Below, piece after piece: positions 1 through 9,568 of a stretch of DNA of 64,000 bases (position 1 is the first letter of the stretch; each line of letters opens with the position of its first letter). The stretch comes from Sulfidibacter corallicola (lineage in GTDB: Bacteria > Acidobacteriota > Holophagae > Acanthopleuribacterales > Acanthopleuribacteraceae), in NCBI RefSeq assembly GCF_017498545.1, contig NZ_CP071793.1, forward strand, positions 10,348,256 through 10,412,255, written 5' to 3'. Made by a program: the position numbers and the translations under genes. The notes under the pieces are model-generated. The model searched no databases. It was not told where the DNA came from and saw only the letters and a list, made by a program, of their open reading frames with translations.

Positions 1-24
1 CCGATCCGGCGCCATCGGGCCCGT

Positions 25-88
25 TCCCCGAAGGCGGTCCCCCGAAGCCGGTCCCCCGAAGGCGGTCCCCCGAAGCCGGTCCCCCGAA
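25..88. repeat. 14-bp tandem repeat, about four copies
   Basis: A unit built around CGGTCCCCCGAAG repeats with a 14-bp period, alternating between a GGC and a GCC at the joint. A 14-bp period is not a multiple of three, so this is unlikely to be coding. It ends about 30 bases before the first gene. A second, unrelated-looking 14-bp array lies at 36419-36470. Confidence 0.8.
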
Positions 89-121
89 AAACAGGTCGTG
101 CAAGAAATCATGGAGAAGCAT

Positions 122-1048
122 ATGAACACCCTGAAGAACTTATGGATATTGCTGTTACTCGCCGTTCCATCCGCCTTCGGTGCGGGGGACGCGGGCCTCA
201 CTGGCAGCGTTTTCGGCGTGCGCGAATCGATCGACGGAAACCTGGAAACGATCGACATCGCGGGCCGCAACGGCTCCCTGAACCCCCGAGCCGACGAACG
301 GGACGGCGAACTACCCTTCGTCGAACTCGCCACCCTGCACCTGCCCAACGGCAACCACGTCGTCTTCGCCGTCAACCTCGACGAGGGCGATCTCTCCTTC
401 ATGGAGGCCGGCATGAACGAGGAAACCTCGCCCGCCTTCCCTGCCGATCCCCGCATTTCGATTCTCGAAAAGTACCTGATGCTGACGGACGCGACCACGC
501 CCGTCCCCGAGCTTCTCGTGGCACTCACCCCCGATGACGACGATGCCCACGCCATGATGGGCCCACGCCGCATCGTGGATCGCATGGAATCGCCGATCCA
601 CGTGGCGGAAGCCCGCATGGCGGACCTGCCGACCCCCTTCGACAAAGCGGCGGTGACCTACAACTGCTACGGAAGCGACACGGCCGCCAACTTCGAAGCG
701 GTTCACTGCAATTATTCGGGTTCGGCGGTGGATTACTGCGATTCCGGCAAATGGTACTACCTGATCCGCACGTCGCCACTCAAGGCCAAGAACTCGTTCT
801 CCCGCACCACCTATTGCGGCGAGGACACCGGCAAGGCGACCCACCTGCGCTATTCCGCCACGAACAAGTGCTGCAACTTCCCGGGGATCAGCACGGCGTC
901 CTATGGCCACAATTCCTGGTTCTGGAAGCACGTCTCCGGCCCGCGCCGCTACCGTCGCGTGTTGCAGTACCGCGGCCCCTATCCTCCCTGGAACCACTAC
1001 CAGCACGCCGACGGCTACGTCCGCTGCTTCACCCTGTTCTTCGACTGA
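122..1048 (+). CDS. secreted Cys-containing hypothetical protein
   Basis: This is a 308-aa protein with a clear N-terminal signal peptide: MNTLKN, then a Leu-rich core, then SAFGAG. An upstream in-frame GTG at 98 would also open the frame. The ATG at 122 is preferred because GGAG at 112-115 sits 6 bases before it and the signal peptide then starts directly. The mature C-terminal half has at least seven cysteines (NCYG, HCNY, YCDS, YCGE, KCCN, RCFT), which suggests disulfides in an exported domain rich in Tyr and Trp. I do not recognise the family. It is read in the same direction as the downstream CHAT operon but is separated from it by about 180 bases, so co-transcription is uncertain. Confidence 0.75.
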   Translation: MNTLKNLWILLLLAVPSAFGAGDAGLTGSVFGVRESIDGNLETIDIAGRNGSLNPRADERDGELPFVELATLHLPNGNHVVFAVNLDEGDLSFMEAGMNEETSPAFPADPRISILEKYLMLTDATTPVPELLVALTPDDDDAHAMMGPRRIVDRMESPIHVAEARMADLPTPFDKAAVTYNCYGSDTAANFEAVHCNYSGSAVDYCDSGKWYYLIRTSPLKAKNSFSRTTYCGEDTGKATHLRYSATNKCCNFPGISTASYGHNSWFWKHVSGPRRYRRVLQYRGPYPPWNHYQHADGYVRCFTLFFD

Positions 1049-1230
1049 CCCTCCTCCGCCTCCGGGATCTCACCCAACTGAGCCTGGGCTGCCCGGCCCG
1101 CCTGCGCAGTCCAGACTTTTCTCGCCCACATCGAACCCGCTTCACCACGCGAGGCTCTGGTTTTTCGTGGTCGGCACCGCTATGATGAGAACAACCACGA
1201 TTTACGTCATTCTCGCGGTAGCAAACGATC

Positions 1231-2625
1231 ATGAGTCTACCTACACCAGCAAAATTCCGCGTCAATCTCACACGCTCCAACATCTCGTGTTTGCGCGATG
1301 AATGGACGAGCTGGTTTGCGCAGATCCGCGCCGCCGACGAAGACGGCCGCCACCACTCGCGTCTTGAAGCGCTCGAGAAGATACTGCACAAGGCCGCCGG
1401 AACCCTGAGCGAACACGCCTCGACCCTGCCCGCGGTCGCTCCCTGGCAACCCTGCACCACGACCGACGACCGAACCCTGTGGCTGCGCAAGGTTTGGGAT
1501 TTTTTTCGCGAAAAACTCGATCAGCGGCGCGGGCCCGCCAAGGCCCTGCTCGACGCGGCCGACGAGGTCTGCTGGAGCTGCTTCGGACCGCCTCTGGCCA
1601 GGGCCGCCGGCTGGAGCCGGAACGTTGCCAAACGTCCGCCGCCACTGCCCTACCTCGACGCCAGTTTCTACCCCGCCACGCTGCCCAACGAGCGCATTCC
1701 ACGCGGCCTGATGCGCGACCACGACCGCGCATTTTTGGACGAGCACCTGGGCACCATTCCGATCCCCGTCCTGCGCCTGCCGGCTGCCTGCCTCGCCGCG
1801 CCCTGGTGGCTGGTGCTCATCGGGCACGAATGCGGCCACCAGATCCAATACGCCCTCGGACCCGAGGGCCGACTGGTGACGGACATCGAGGATTCGGTGC
1901 GGGCGCTCGTCCTGCGGGAAACCGGGGACGACGGGCGTGCCGAGGATTGGGCCGCCTGGTCCCAGGAGCTGTTTGCGGACCTTTGGTCCATTTGCACCAT
2001 GGGCCCCAGTGCCATCGACGCCATGCGCCTGCTGGAGTGGCACACGACCGACACCATGAACCGCGCGAGACGTCGCTACCCCGCGCCGCGGGTGCGGCTG
2101 GCCTTCATGGCCGAGGTCTGGCGGATCTGGCTGGCCCGTGCCGGTGAGCCGGTTCCCGAATCGGCCGAGCTGCTTCCCGGCATCGCCAACCCGGAAGCCC
2201 CAGCGCTGCCAGCCGATACCCAGACGGATTTGGCCCTGGTTCGGCCGATGGCGGAACACCTGCTCGGTCCCCTGCCGGGCTTCGAATTCGACCTGTTCAA
2301 GCTCAGTGGCCGCGAACCGCTCGATTTTCAGGACGGGGGCCAGGTGGATCTCTGGAATCACGACCTTCGTCGCGGCAAACAGCCGTTCGCGACGACGGCG
2401 CCGGCGGCCGCCTTCATGGCCGCGGCGGTATTTCGTTTCTGGTTCCAAGAACCCCGCCCGGCGCCCGACGCACCCGACACAGAGACGGCCGAGCTACGGC
2501 TGCAGCGGTGCCTGAATTCGATAACGGCCTGTAGCCCTCCCGGCACGCGCGGCCCTGTCGAGCCCGAACTACCAGACCTGGGCAAGGCCCTGCTGGAGAA
2601 CCCATTACCGGAGACCGAGCCATGA
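1231..2625 (+). CDS. HExxH metallopeptidase-like protein, first gene of CHAT/STAND operon
   Basis: This 464-aa cytoplasmic protein has no signal peptide. The sequence GHECGHQ contains an HExxH zinc motif (H199, E200, H203). It follows a hydrophobic WWLVLI helix and is followed about 43 residues later by QELFAD, where E246 could be the third zinc ligand and D250 completes an ExxxD motif, as in gluzincin peptidases. This layout supports a zinc-dependent peptidase, although the overall family is not one I can name. The start has a weak ribosome site. Its stop overlaps the start of the CHAT gene by four bases (ATGA), so the two are translationally coupled. Being encoded with a CHAT protease and a STAND NTPase suggests a role as a second protease effector or as a maturation factor in one system. 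That role is inference. Confidence 0.8.
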   Translation: MSLPTPAKFRVNLTRSNISCLRDEWTSWFAQIRAADEDGRHHSRLEALEKILHKAAGTLSEHASTLPAVAPWQPCTTTDDRTLWLRKVWDFFREKLDQRRGPAKALLDAADEVCWSCFGPPLARAAGWSRNVAKRPPPLPYLDASFYPATLPNERIPRGLMRDHDRAFLDEHLGTIPIPVLRLPAACLAAPWWLVLIGHECGHQIQYALGPEGRLVTDIEDSVRALVLRETGDDGRAEDWAAWSQELFADLWSICTMGPSAIDAMRLLEWHTTDTMNRARRRYPAPRVRLAFMAEVWRIWLARAGEPVPESAELLPGIANPEAPALPADTQTDLALVRPMAEHLLGPLPGFEFDLFKLSGREPLDFQDGGQVDLWNHDLRRGKQPFATTAPAAAFMAAAVFRFWFQEPRPAPDAPDTETAELRLQRCLNSITACSPPGTRGPVEPELPDLGKALLENPLPETEP

Positions 2626-4817
2626 TCGAGTGGAGCCTGTCCGCCGTCTCGGATGGCCGGAACCTGACCTTGACTCTCGCAGACGCCGATGGCCAGGTTC
2701 GCGGCAGCCGCCACTTGACCTGGGTTCGCGCCGGGAGACTGGCCTATCCCTGCCCGCCCTCGGAGGAGATCGCCGGATTGGCCCAAGACCATCCAGCGGC
2801 CGAACTCACCGCCACCCAAGCCGCCACCAAACTGCTCCAGGCATTCCGCGATCTCAGCGACGGCACCAACGAGCCGGATCTGGTCGCCCGCATCGGGGCC
2901 TGGCTGTTCGCGATGCTGTTGGGTGCCGACCAATGGGAGGCGATCCGCACCGAAGCCGCCGGTCAGCCGATTCACTTGCGCCTGGTCACCGAAGATGCCC
3001 GCATCGCCGCACTGCCGTGGGAACTCATGCGCCACGAAAACAGGTTCCTGCTGGAGGCCGGCCTTCAAATCAGCCGCACGCTGCCCCACGACCCGAACAG
3101 TGAAATAGCCACCCGTTTGATCTTTCCGGTGAAGGTCCTGTTCGTCATCGGCAGCGATCTCAAGGACAAGCGGGTTCAGGCCGGAGCCGAGTTCCTGGGC
3201 CTGATCCAGCGCGTCGCCGCCTCCCAGTTCGCGCTGCAACACCGGCTACTGCTGAACCCCAACCAGGACCGGTTAAGGGACGAGGTTGCGGCCTTTCAAC
3301 CCCACCTGGTTCACTTCATCTGTCACGGCGATTTCAGCCCGGACGGCTGCATCTTGGAGCTGCGCAGCGAGGAAGGCACCGAGCGCCTGTCGGCCGAAGC
3401 GCTCGCCCAAATCCTGACCCGTCCGCAAGGCACCGCGATCGAAGCGCCCATGGTGGTGTTGAACGCCTGCCATTCCGGCGGCTACCTGGGCGGCCTCCAC
3501 GTCTCGACGCCGATGGCCTGGACCCTGGTCGCCGAGGGCCTGCCCCTTGCCGTGGGCATGAGCGGCAGGGTCGCCGACGACGCCTGCCGCCGGTTCACAT
3601 CCAACTTCTACAAGGCGATCCTGCTCGGCGAGGCGCCGGAGCACGCGGTGTGGCTGGGTCGTAGCGCCACTTTCGGCGCGGGCCACGATCCACTGGGCTC
3701 GTTGGACTGGGCCAAGCCGGTCCTGGTCTGCCGGCAGGGATTTCGAATCGGCATCTGCCCCGATGCCAAGGCCGACGCGGAGAAGCTGCTGGGTCAGGCA
3801 CGCCGGTTGACGGCCCGCAGGGAAGACCGGCTGGGTTTTTACGGCCGCGATCGCGTGTGCCGGGCCGCGCGCCAACTGATGACCGCACAACAAGGGGTGA
3901 CACGCACGCTGCTGGTGGTGCAGCCCGCGAGTCCGCTTCGCACAGACGACAAATTCGGCCTCTCGCGAACCCTGCGCGAGCTGGCGCACCGCTTCATGTT
4001 CGAGGGCCTCGCACCTTGCCTGCTGGACGATCGACTGATCGCCAAAGCCAGCCGCCAGCAACCGCCCGACGTCGGGGATGCGTTGACCCTGGCCTATTAC
4101 CTGGTGCAGTCGATCCGCGAAACGGGCAAGGTCATCGGCCTGCCCCTGGCGAAAAGCCGCTACGTGAATTACCTCATCAAGTGGGCCCGGGCCGGTGCCC
4201 AGCCGGAGCAACTGCCGGACGATCTGGCCCCCTTCATCGAGGATTGGGCCGACGAGGTGACGGAGACCATGGTCGCCGCGGCCGTCCGGCTGGAGTTCAA
4301 GGCCTTCATGGCTGCCTGTGACCGCCTGCCGATCGCCCTGATCGATTACACCCATCTCAAATGCGACAACGGTCTGACCTTGCTGATCGAGTTCCTCGAC
4401 GACTTCGGCCTCGGCGACCACGATCAACCGATCCCCGTCGTCGTGACGGTCGACCGCACCAGCGGCAATGCCGATCAGGGCCCCCGTCTGGACCGCCTCA
4501 AAACGTGGAAGGCCGGGCTGGGCGAGCATGCCCTGACGGTGGACCTGACGCCCTTCGCCGACGCCGAGGAAGCGCTGGCCTACAAGCGCTACCTGCTCGA
4601 TCAATCGCCGCCGCTGGTGCCCGACATGGCCCGGCTTGCCGATTGGGAGCAAGGCTATTTGCTGACCATGCAGCAACTGGTGGAAGGCGTGCCCTCGCGA
4701 TTGGCCATGGACACACCGATGCCGGCGGTCACGCTGGCGAAAAATCTCAACATCCTGCGCGAGGCCGATCCCGCCGACCTGCTGCCCTCCTTCGAAACGG
4801 TGGAGGCGGATGGATGA
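2622..4817 (+). CDS. CHAT-domain caspase-like protease with C-terminal degenerate NTPase-like region
   Basis: This is a 731-aa protein. The first half matches a CHAT (caspase HetF-associated with TPRs) peptidase. A LPWELM box around residue 130 is followed by VHFICHGDF with the catalytic His at 235, and by VLNACHSGG with the catalytic Cys at 283. The downstream GMSGRVADDA and FTSNFYKAILLG segments are the usual end of the fold. Both catalytic residues are intact, so an active Cys protease is expected. From about residue 400 the protein has FYGRDR, then TLLVVQP, and later PIALIDYTH. These occupy the places where a STAND/AAA module would have its entry motif, P-loop and Walker B, but no GxxxxGK is present. 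The gene overlaps its neighbours by ATGA at both ends. CHAT proteins next to STAND NTPases are known from predicted conflict systems. Confidence 0.88.
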   Translation: MIEWSLSAVSDGRNLTLTLADADGQVRGSRHLTWVRAGRLAYPCPPSEEIAGLAQDHPAAELTATQAATKLLQAFRDLSDGTNEPDLVARIGAWLFAMLLGADQWEAIRTEAAGQPIHLRLVTEDARIAALPWELMRHENRFLLEAGLQISRTLPHDPNSEIATRLIFPVKVLFVIGSDLKDKRVQAGAEFLGLIQRVAASQFALQHRLLLNPNQDRLRDEVAAFQPHLVHFICHGDFSPDGCILELRSEEGTERLSAEALAQILTRPQGTAIEAPMVVLNACHSGGYLGGLHVSTPMAWTLVAEGLPLAVGMSGRVADDACRRFTSNFYKAILLGEAPEHAVWLGRSATFGAGHDPLGSLDWAKPVLVCRQGFRIGICPDAKADAEKLLGQARRLTARREDRLGFYGRDRVCRAARQLMTAQQGVTRTLLVVQPASPLRTDDKFGLSRTLRELAHRFMFEGLAPCLLDDRLIAKASRQQPPDVGDALTLAYYLVQSIRETGKVIGLPLAKSRYVNYLIKWARAGAQPEQLPDDLAPFIEDWADEVTETMVAAAVRLEFKAFMAACDRLPIALIDYTHLKCDNGLTLLIEFLDDFGLGDHDQPIPVVVTVDRTSGNADQGPRLDRLKTWKAGLGEHALTVDLTPFADAEEALAYKRYLLDQSPPLVPDMARLADWEQGYLLTMQQLVEGVPSRLAMDTPMPAVTLAKNLNILREADPADLLPSFETVEADG

Positions 4818-7800
4818 AACACCTCGATCGATATCGTCATCCCGAGAGGGACCGATCCGAAAGCCGGACAGCGCATCCCGAGGAGCCGGTGGGAACCTAC
4901 ATCCTCAAGGCGCAGGAGTACGCCTTTCCCGAGTTCTATGACGCCGGCGGTGGCGGCGGCCCAGCCATGTTTCACGCGCCGGTCCTTTCACCGGCGGATC
5001 TGGCCCAGGCGCGCGAAACCCAGGTCCAAACGCGCCGCGACGCCTATCTCGCCCAGGAGGATGCGCGGTTCTGGCTGCGCCTCGCCTGGCCGCCCTACTG
5101 GACGCCGCGCCTGCTGGGTTCGGTCCTCGCCCGCGACAACGTCACCCGCAATCCAGGCATGGTCACCCACCGAGACCCTGCGGAGGCCGCCAGCCGGCCG
5201 GGCCAGCTCCCAACCGATCTCGGCGGCATCGACGACTTGATCCAGCGTTGCGAGCACCTCGATATCCTGGAACGCTTCGAAACCCTGCCCGGCCTGGACG
5301 AGATCGAAGCGCCCGATCCCGCCGACGACCGCATCGAGTTGCTGCCCCAGGCCCGCGCCTTCATCCTCGAAAAGCTGGACGAGACCCCCGGTCAGATCGC
5401 ACGTCTGACCCAGGAAGCGATGTCGGTCGCCGAGCACCTTCTGGCCGCGAACCCGGCGATCCTGACCAAGGAGCCGCGCATCGCGCGCTGGGCGGAACTG
5501 GCGAAATACCTGCACGACGTCAACGGGTTCCGCGAGTTCCTGCGGGACCGGTTGATCGCGGCGATGGACCGCGACGACCTCACCGCGGCCATGGCCTGGA
5601 TGCGCGAGGCCCGCGCCCTCGCCGAGCCGCTCGGGGGCCGCCTGGCTCCGGCGGTGGAGGGCAACGCCCGCTACCTGGAACTGCGCCAGCGTACCCAGGA
5701 CGACGAGCGCCGCCTGTGCCATTTCCTCGAACGGGAAGAGCAGATCGCGGCCTTCGACCGGTTGCTCGACGGCCACGGCGACTCGAACGATCCGCCCTGG
5801 TCCCTGCACTACGTCGGCCCGGGCGGCATCGGCAAAACCATGCTGGTGCGCCACCTCGTGAGCCGCCACGTGCCCCGGCTCGGCGGTGTGGCGGCCCGCA
5901 TCGACTTCGACTTCCTCGATCCGGACTACCCGGTGCGGCGGCCCGGCCTGCTGCTGGAACACCTTGCCGAGGAACTCCGCCTCAAGGACACCGAATCGCG
6001 CTCGGAGGAGAACTACTACAGCTTTTCCACGGCGCTGATTCGCTTCAACGAGTGGCTGACCGGCGAAGCCAGCGAGCAGGAACGCGAGCGCCCCCTCGAA
6101 ACTGGCTGGTTTTCGTCGCTGTTGGACGCCTTCGCGGGCATGATCCGCAACCTACCCGAGCCCGTCGTGCTGGTGCTGGACACCTGCGAGGAACTGGCGC
6201 GGCCAGGCCCCACCGGCAAACCGACGCGCGCCATCGCCGATACCTTCGCGATCTTCGACCAACTGCGCGACATGACCCAACATTTCGTGCTGGTACTGGC
6301 GGGCCGACGACTCTTGGCGGGCAGCGGCCACGGCTGGACCCGAATCGGCGACCCCACCCACGAGGGCCTGCCCGAGCGCCGCCACCTGTGCCTCCACGAG
6401 ATTCGCGGATTCCGCCGAGGCGAAGCCGAACGTTATCTGAATCTCGCCGGCGTCTCCGCCAAGAAGATGCGGCGCACCATCCTGAATCGTTGCGAAACCG
6501 ACGCCCGCCACGCCGTCCGCATCCGGTTCGACAAGTCGGCCACATCGGAGAAGAACGTTCGCGGCAAGCGCTACCACCCGTTCGAACTGGACCTCTACGC
6601 GAAATGGGTGCGCGAGGACCCAGCAATGAACCCGGAGCGCCTGACCCGCTCGGGTTCGGATCGCTACGTGGAAGAGCGCATCGACGGCCGCCTGCGCCAC
6701 CCGGAGCTGCGCCGCTGGATGCCGGTGATCTCCATGCTGACGCGCTTCGACGACGAGATGCTGCGCGCAGCCCTGGGCATGTCGCGCCACGACGAGGGTT
6801 TCGATGCCATCTTCCAGGAGTTGGCGCGCCAGGAGTGGATTCTGCGGGCGGACGGGTTCCTGGGCATCCAGCCGTTGCTGCGCGAGCGGCTGCGGCGGTT
6901 CTACCACGAGCGCTCGGCGTTGGTACGAGACCGCGCGCGTTCGCGGCTGATCCCGCACCTGATGGCCTGGCTGGAACGCATCCCGGTAGCCTCGATTCAC
7001 GAGGTTCAGGTCACCGCCTTGTTCGAGCTGACCGCCGGCCACGCCGAGCTCCAGCTTCAGGCGTGGCGCACCTTGCGCGGGCGTCTGATCGCCGCCAAGG
7101 ACTGGTCGCGATTGTCCCGGCTGGCCGATCGGCTCTGCACCGGTCCCCTGGCGGCGACAGAAGGCGCCCCGGCAACCGCGGTCCCCCCCGCACGCCTCTT
7201 GGTCTTGGCCGATTACGTGGCCGCCACCCGCCACCTGCAACTGGTTCCCGACGCCCTCAGCTTTTGGCAGTTGGTATTGAGCGGTTTACCGGTACTGGCA
7301 GAGGGCCTGGAACGGGAACGGCTGCGCATTCGCGCACTGGCCGGTTTGGTGGTCGGCGTGGCGCTGAACCACGGCGACACCACCGCCCTGAGTTTCTCCG
7401 ATTCGTTTTGCTACTGCGCCACGGAATGTCTCGAGGGTCCCGAAGGTTTCTGGGACGACGACATGATGGCCTGTGCCATCGCCACCTGCGAGCACTTGGT
7501 GGAAATCATCGAACGCCAACGGGAAAACGAGTTCGGCCTTCACCGGATTCACACATCACTGGCGCCCCTGTTGGCGGGTCTTCGCGCGCGGGCTACGGCG
7601 CCGGTGCTCCAAACCTACGCGGAAGCGTTGCGGGTGCGCGCATCGCTGTGGCAGGATCCGCCACCCGAAACGGCGGAAGCGTTTCGCGGCTGGTGGGCCA
7701 AGGCGGAGGCGCTGCCGGCCGAAACCCACGCCTGGCTGGATTGGCCCGCCCCCAAGAATCTCCGAACCAAGTTGAAACTGGAGGCGCTGTTCCACGGCTG

Positions 7801-9568
7801 GCCGCGATTCCTCGATAGCTCGTGGATCTTGGACCGTTGTGCGTTCAAACCGGATTTGAAAATTCGGGACACCGCGCGGGATCGCCTGCAAAGCCTGCTC
7901 GGCAGGATTCATATCACCCTGTCGCAAAGCGCCTTCCCCATTCGTGACACCGCCATCGCCTTCGTGAAAATCAAACCGGAGGACGTTCCGTCGAACGACC
8001 AATACAATAGCCTGCGCCGCATTCCCCCGCTGGTGTTGACCCTGATCGAAGGGGGCGTTTCATTGTGGAACCCCAACGATGTGTTGACTCCTTTGCTCAA
8101 GAAGGCGGTGTCCCTCGGGCTCAACCACTTCTGGGTGACCCAGGCCGAGCATCTCCAGGCCAAACTCGCCCTGCCCTCCCCCGGCTCCCTTTCGGTCGGT
8201 GCCGGCATCGAGCCACCGGACCTCGACGTGGGCCTAACGCCGGAGAAGTACAGCCAGGTAAAAGATGGCTTTTCTTTTCCCGGCCCGGAAGACACCGATA
8301 ACGGGGGATCCTTGGGCATCGAACCGGACGATCTCTTCGATCCGGACGATGACGAAATGGAACCGGAACCGCCAAAGCCGGTGGAGCCCACCCAGAGCAG
8401 TAGCCCGATCGATGCCGGGAAACCGCCGCGATCGGGCCCGAGCCAAGCGCCCCAAGACTCGCTCCCCGGTGACGAAGGGGGTGGTGGCGGCCCGCAGACA
8501 GATCCGTGGCAGCCCGAAATCTCGCTGAACCTTCGGGTGCGGTCACCGATTTGGCCGATGGGCATCAAGGACATGAGCGTCGACCTCGAATGGTTGCCGC
8601 GTGGCGCAGAGACACATTGGGCGCACCGCCAGAGCCTGAAAGGCGCCGATTTGGACCGAATCCCCGAGGTGCTGTTGCTTCCCGATGCCACCCTCCTTCG
8701 AAGCGGGTTCGATACGGCGCCGACCGCCGCGCTACGCCTGGTCGCGCAACCGGCCGTCCACCATTGGCCACCCTGGGAGCGGTTCATGTGGCAGGCATTC
8801 GATCGCGCGGCACGCCAGGCCGGGAAGCGGGATCCGGAAGCGAAAGGTTTGGAAATCGTGCGTCTGGTCGAGCCCGAGCGCCCTCCACAAACCGCACCTG
8901 CCACCTACCAGGACTTCAGCGGGATTTTCCTGCTCTGCGACGACAAGTATGCGATGGATCTGACGGCTGCGGAGTGGGACCAACCGCCCTTCCAACTCAG
9001 CCACGTGGGTTCGCTGGACAGACCTCCGGATACCAAGATTCCGCGCTCGGTCGTCCACTTGATCGGGCGACCCTTCGAACTGGCCGAGGAAGTCGGATTC
9101 TCGCCTCACTTCGAATCCAAGGGGATGTCCAAACAACGGGCGGCCCAACCCGGTGAGTGGTTCGACGCGGGCGAACTCAGCCGTTGGTTTCCCGAGACCG
9201 CGCTGTTCGTGCTCCAGCTTCCGCCGACCTACACGACCCCCGACCCGCGCGCCACCGCCTTGATGCGCGTGCTCGGTGCCCATCTCACTGCGCAAAGCGG
9301 TGGGCAGGTGATCGTGGTGCCGCCCCTGCCCATGGATGCGTCCGGTAACGCGGCGCGATCGATAGCGACTTCCCTACGGGCATGGATGCGCATTCGAACG
9401 CGCGACGAACCCTGGAACGACGCACACGCTTGCCACTTGACCTCAGCCCTGAAACAAGATCTGATGACGCTGCACACCGGAACGAAAGCCCCCGCCGACG
9501 ACCCGCCGCTCGCGTGGGAAGTCACCCTGTTCGCAGCCGACCCCACCCCGCCAAGGAGCCGATCATGA
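4814..9568 (+). CDS. STAND-type NTPase with apparent inactive CHAT-like C-terminus
   Basis: This is a 1584-aa protein. An open frame extends upstream, but the ATG at 4814 overlaps the CHAT stop (ATGA) and is the natural start. A variable N-terminus with a short Gly run is followed by FLEREEQIAAF and a perfect P-loop, GPGGIGKT (residues 335-342). Then come VVLVLDTCEEL (Asp 456, Walker B) and FVLVLAGRR, the order seen in STAND/NACHT signalling NTPases. A winged-helix-like and helical region follows. An acidic and Pro-rich linker (about residues 1170-1230) leads to a C-terminal domain. In this domain VVHLIGR (1413-1419) and LFVLQLPPT line up with the two CHAT catalytic motifs but lack the His and the Cys. 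It is probably the sensor/switch of the operon, with a pseudo-CHAT module for pairing with the active CHAT protein. The pairing is inference. Confidence 0.85.
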   Translation: MKHLDRYRHPERDRSESRTAHPEEPVGTYILKAQEYAFPEFYDAGGGGGPAMFHAPVLSPADLAQARETQVQTRRDAYLAQEDARFWLRLAWPPYWTPRLLGSVLARDNVTRNPGMVTHRDPAEAASRPGQLPTDLGGIDDLIQRCEHLDILERFETLPGLDEIEAPDPADDRIELLPQARAFILEKLDETPGQIARLTQEAMSVAEHLLAANPAILTKEPRIARWAELAKYLHDVNGFREFLRDRLIAAMDRDDLTAAMAWMREARALAEPLGGRLAPAVEGNARYLELRQRTQDDERRLCHFLEREEQIAAFDRLLDGHGDSNDPPWSLHYVGPGGIGKTMLVRHLVSRHVPRLGGVAARIDFDFLDPDYPVRRPGLLLEHLAEELRLKDTESRSEENYYSFSTALIRFNEWLTGEASEQERERPLETGWFSSLLDAFAGMIRNLPEPVVLVLDTCEELARPGPTGKPTRAIADTFAIFDQLRDMTQHFVLVLAGRRLLAGSGHGWTRIGDPTHEGLPERRHLCLHEIRGFRRGEAERYLNLAGVSAKKMRRTILNRCETDARHAVRIRFDKSATSEKNVRGKRYHPFELDLYAKWVREDPAMNPERLTRSGSDRYVEERIDGRLRHPELRRWMPVISMLTRFDDEMLRAALGMSRHDEGFDAIFQELARQEWILRADGFLGIQPLLRERLRRFYHERSALVRDRARSRLIPHLMAWLERIPVASIHEVQVTALFELTAGHAELQLQAWRTLRGRLIAAKDWSRLSRLADRLCTGPLAATEGAPATAVPPARLLVLADYVAATRHLQLVPDALSFWQLVLSGLPVLAEGLERERLRIRALAGLVVGVALNHGDTTALSFSDSFCYCATECLEGPEGFWDDDMMACAIATCEHLVEIIERQRENEFGLHRIHTSLAPLLAGLRARATAPVLQTYAEALRVRASLWQDPPPETAEAFRGWWAKAEALPAETHAWLDWPAPKNLRTKLKLEALFHGWPRFLDSSWILDRCAFKPDLKIRDTARDRLQSLLGRIHITLSQSAFPIRDTAIAFVKIKPEDVPSNDQYNSLRRIPPLVLTLIEGGVSLWNPNDVLTPLLKKAVSLGLNHFWVTQAEHLQAKLALPSPGSLSVGAGIEPPDLDVGLTPEKYSQVKDGFSFPGPEDTDNGGSLGIEPDDLFDPDDDEMEPEPPKPVEPTQSSSPIDAGKPPRSGPSQAPQDSLPGDEGGGGGPQTDPWQPEISLNLRVRSPIWPMGIKDMSVDLEWLPRGAETHWAHRQSLKGADLDRIPEVLLLPDATLLRSGFDTAPTAALRLVAQPAVHHWPPWERFMWQAFDRAARQAGKRDPEAKGLEIVRLVEPERPPQTAPATYQDFSGIFLLCDDKYAMDLTAAEWDQPPFQLSHVGSLDRPPDTKIPRSVVHLIGRPFELAEEVGFSPHFESKGMSKQRAAQPGEWFDAGELSRWFPETALFVLQLPPTYTTPDPRATALMRVLGAHLTAQSGGQVIVVPPLPMDASGNAARSIATSLRAWMRIRTRDEPWNDAHACHLTSALKQDLMTLHTGTKAPADDPPLAWEVTLFAADPTPPRSRS

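Noticed and set aside
5248..7818. 856-codon + strand frame inside the STAND gene
   Set aside because: An Arg/Pro/Ala-rich alternative frame of a GC-rich gene. The other frame contains the P-loop and Walker B motifs and joins the operon by ATGA.
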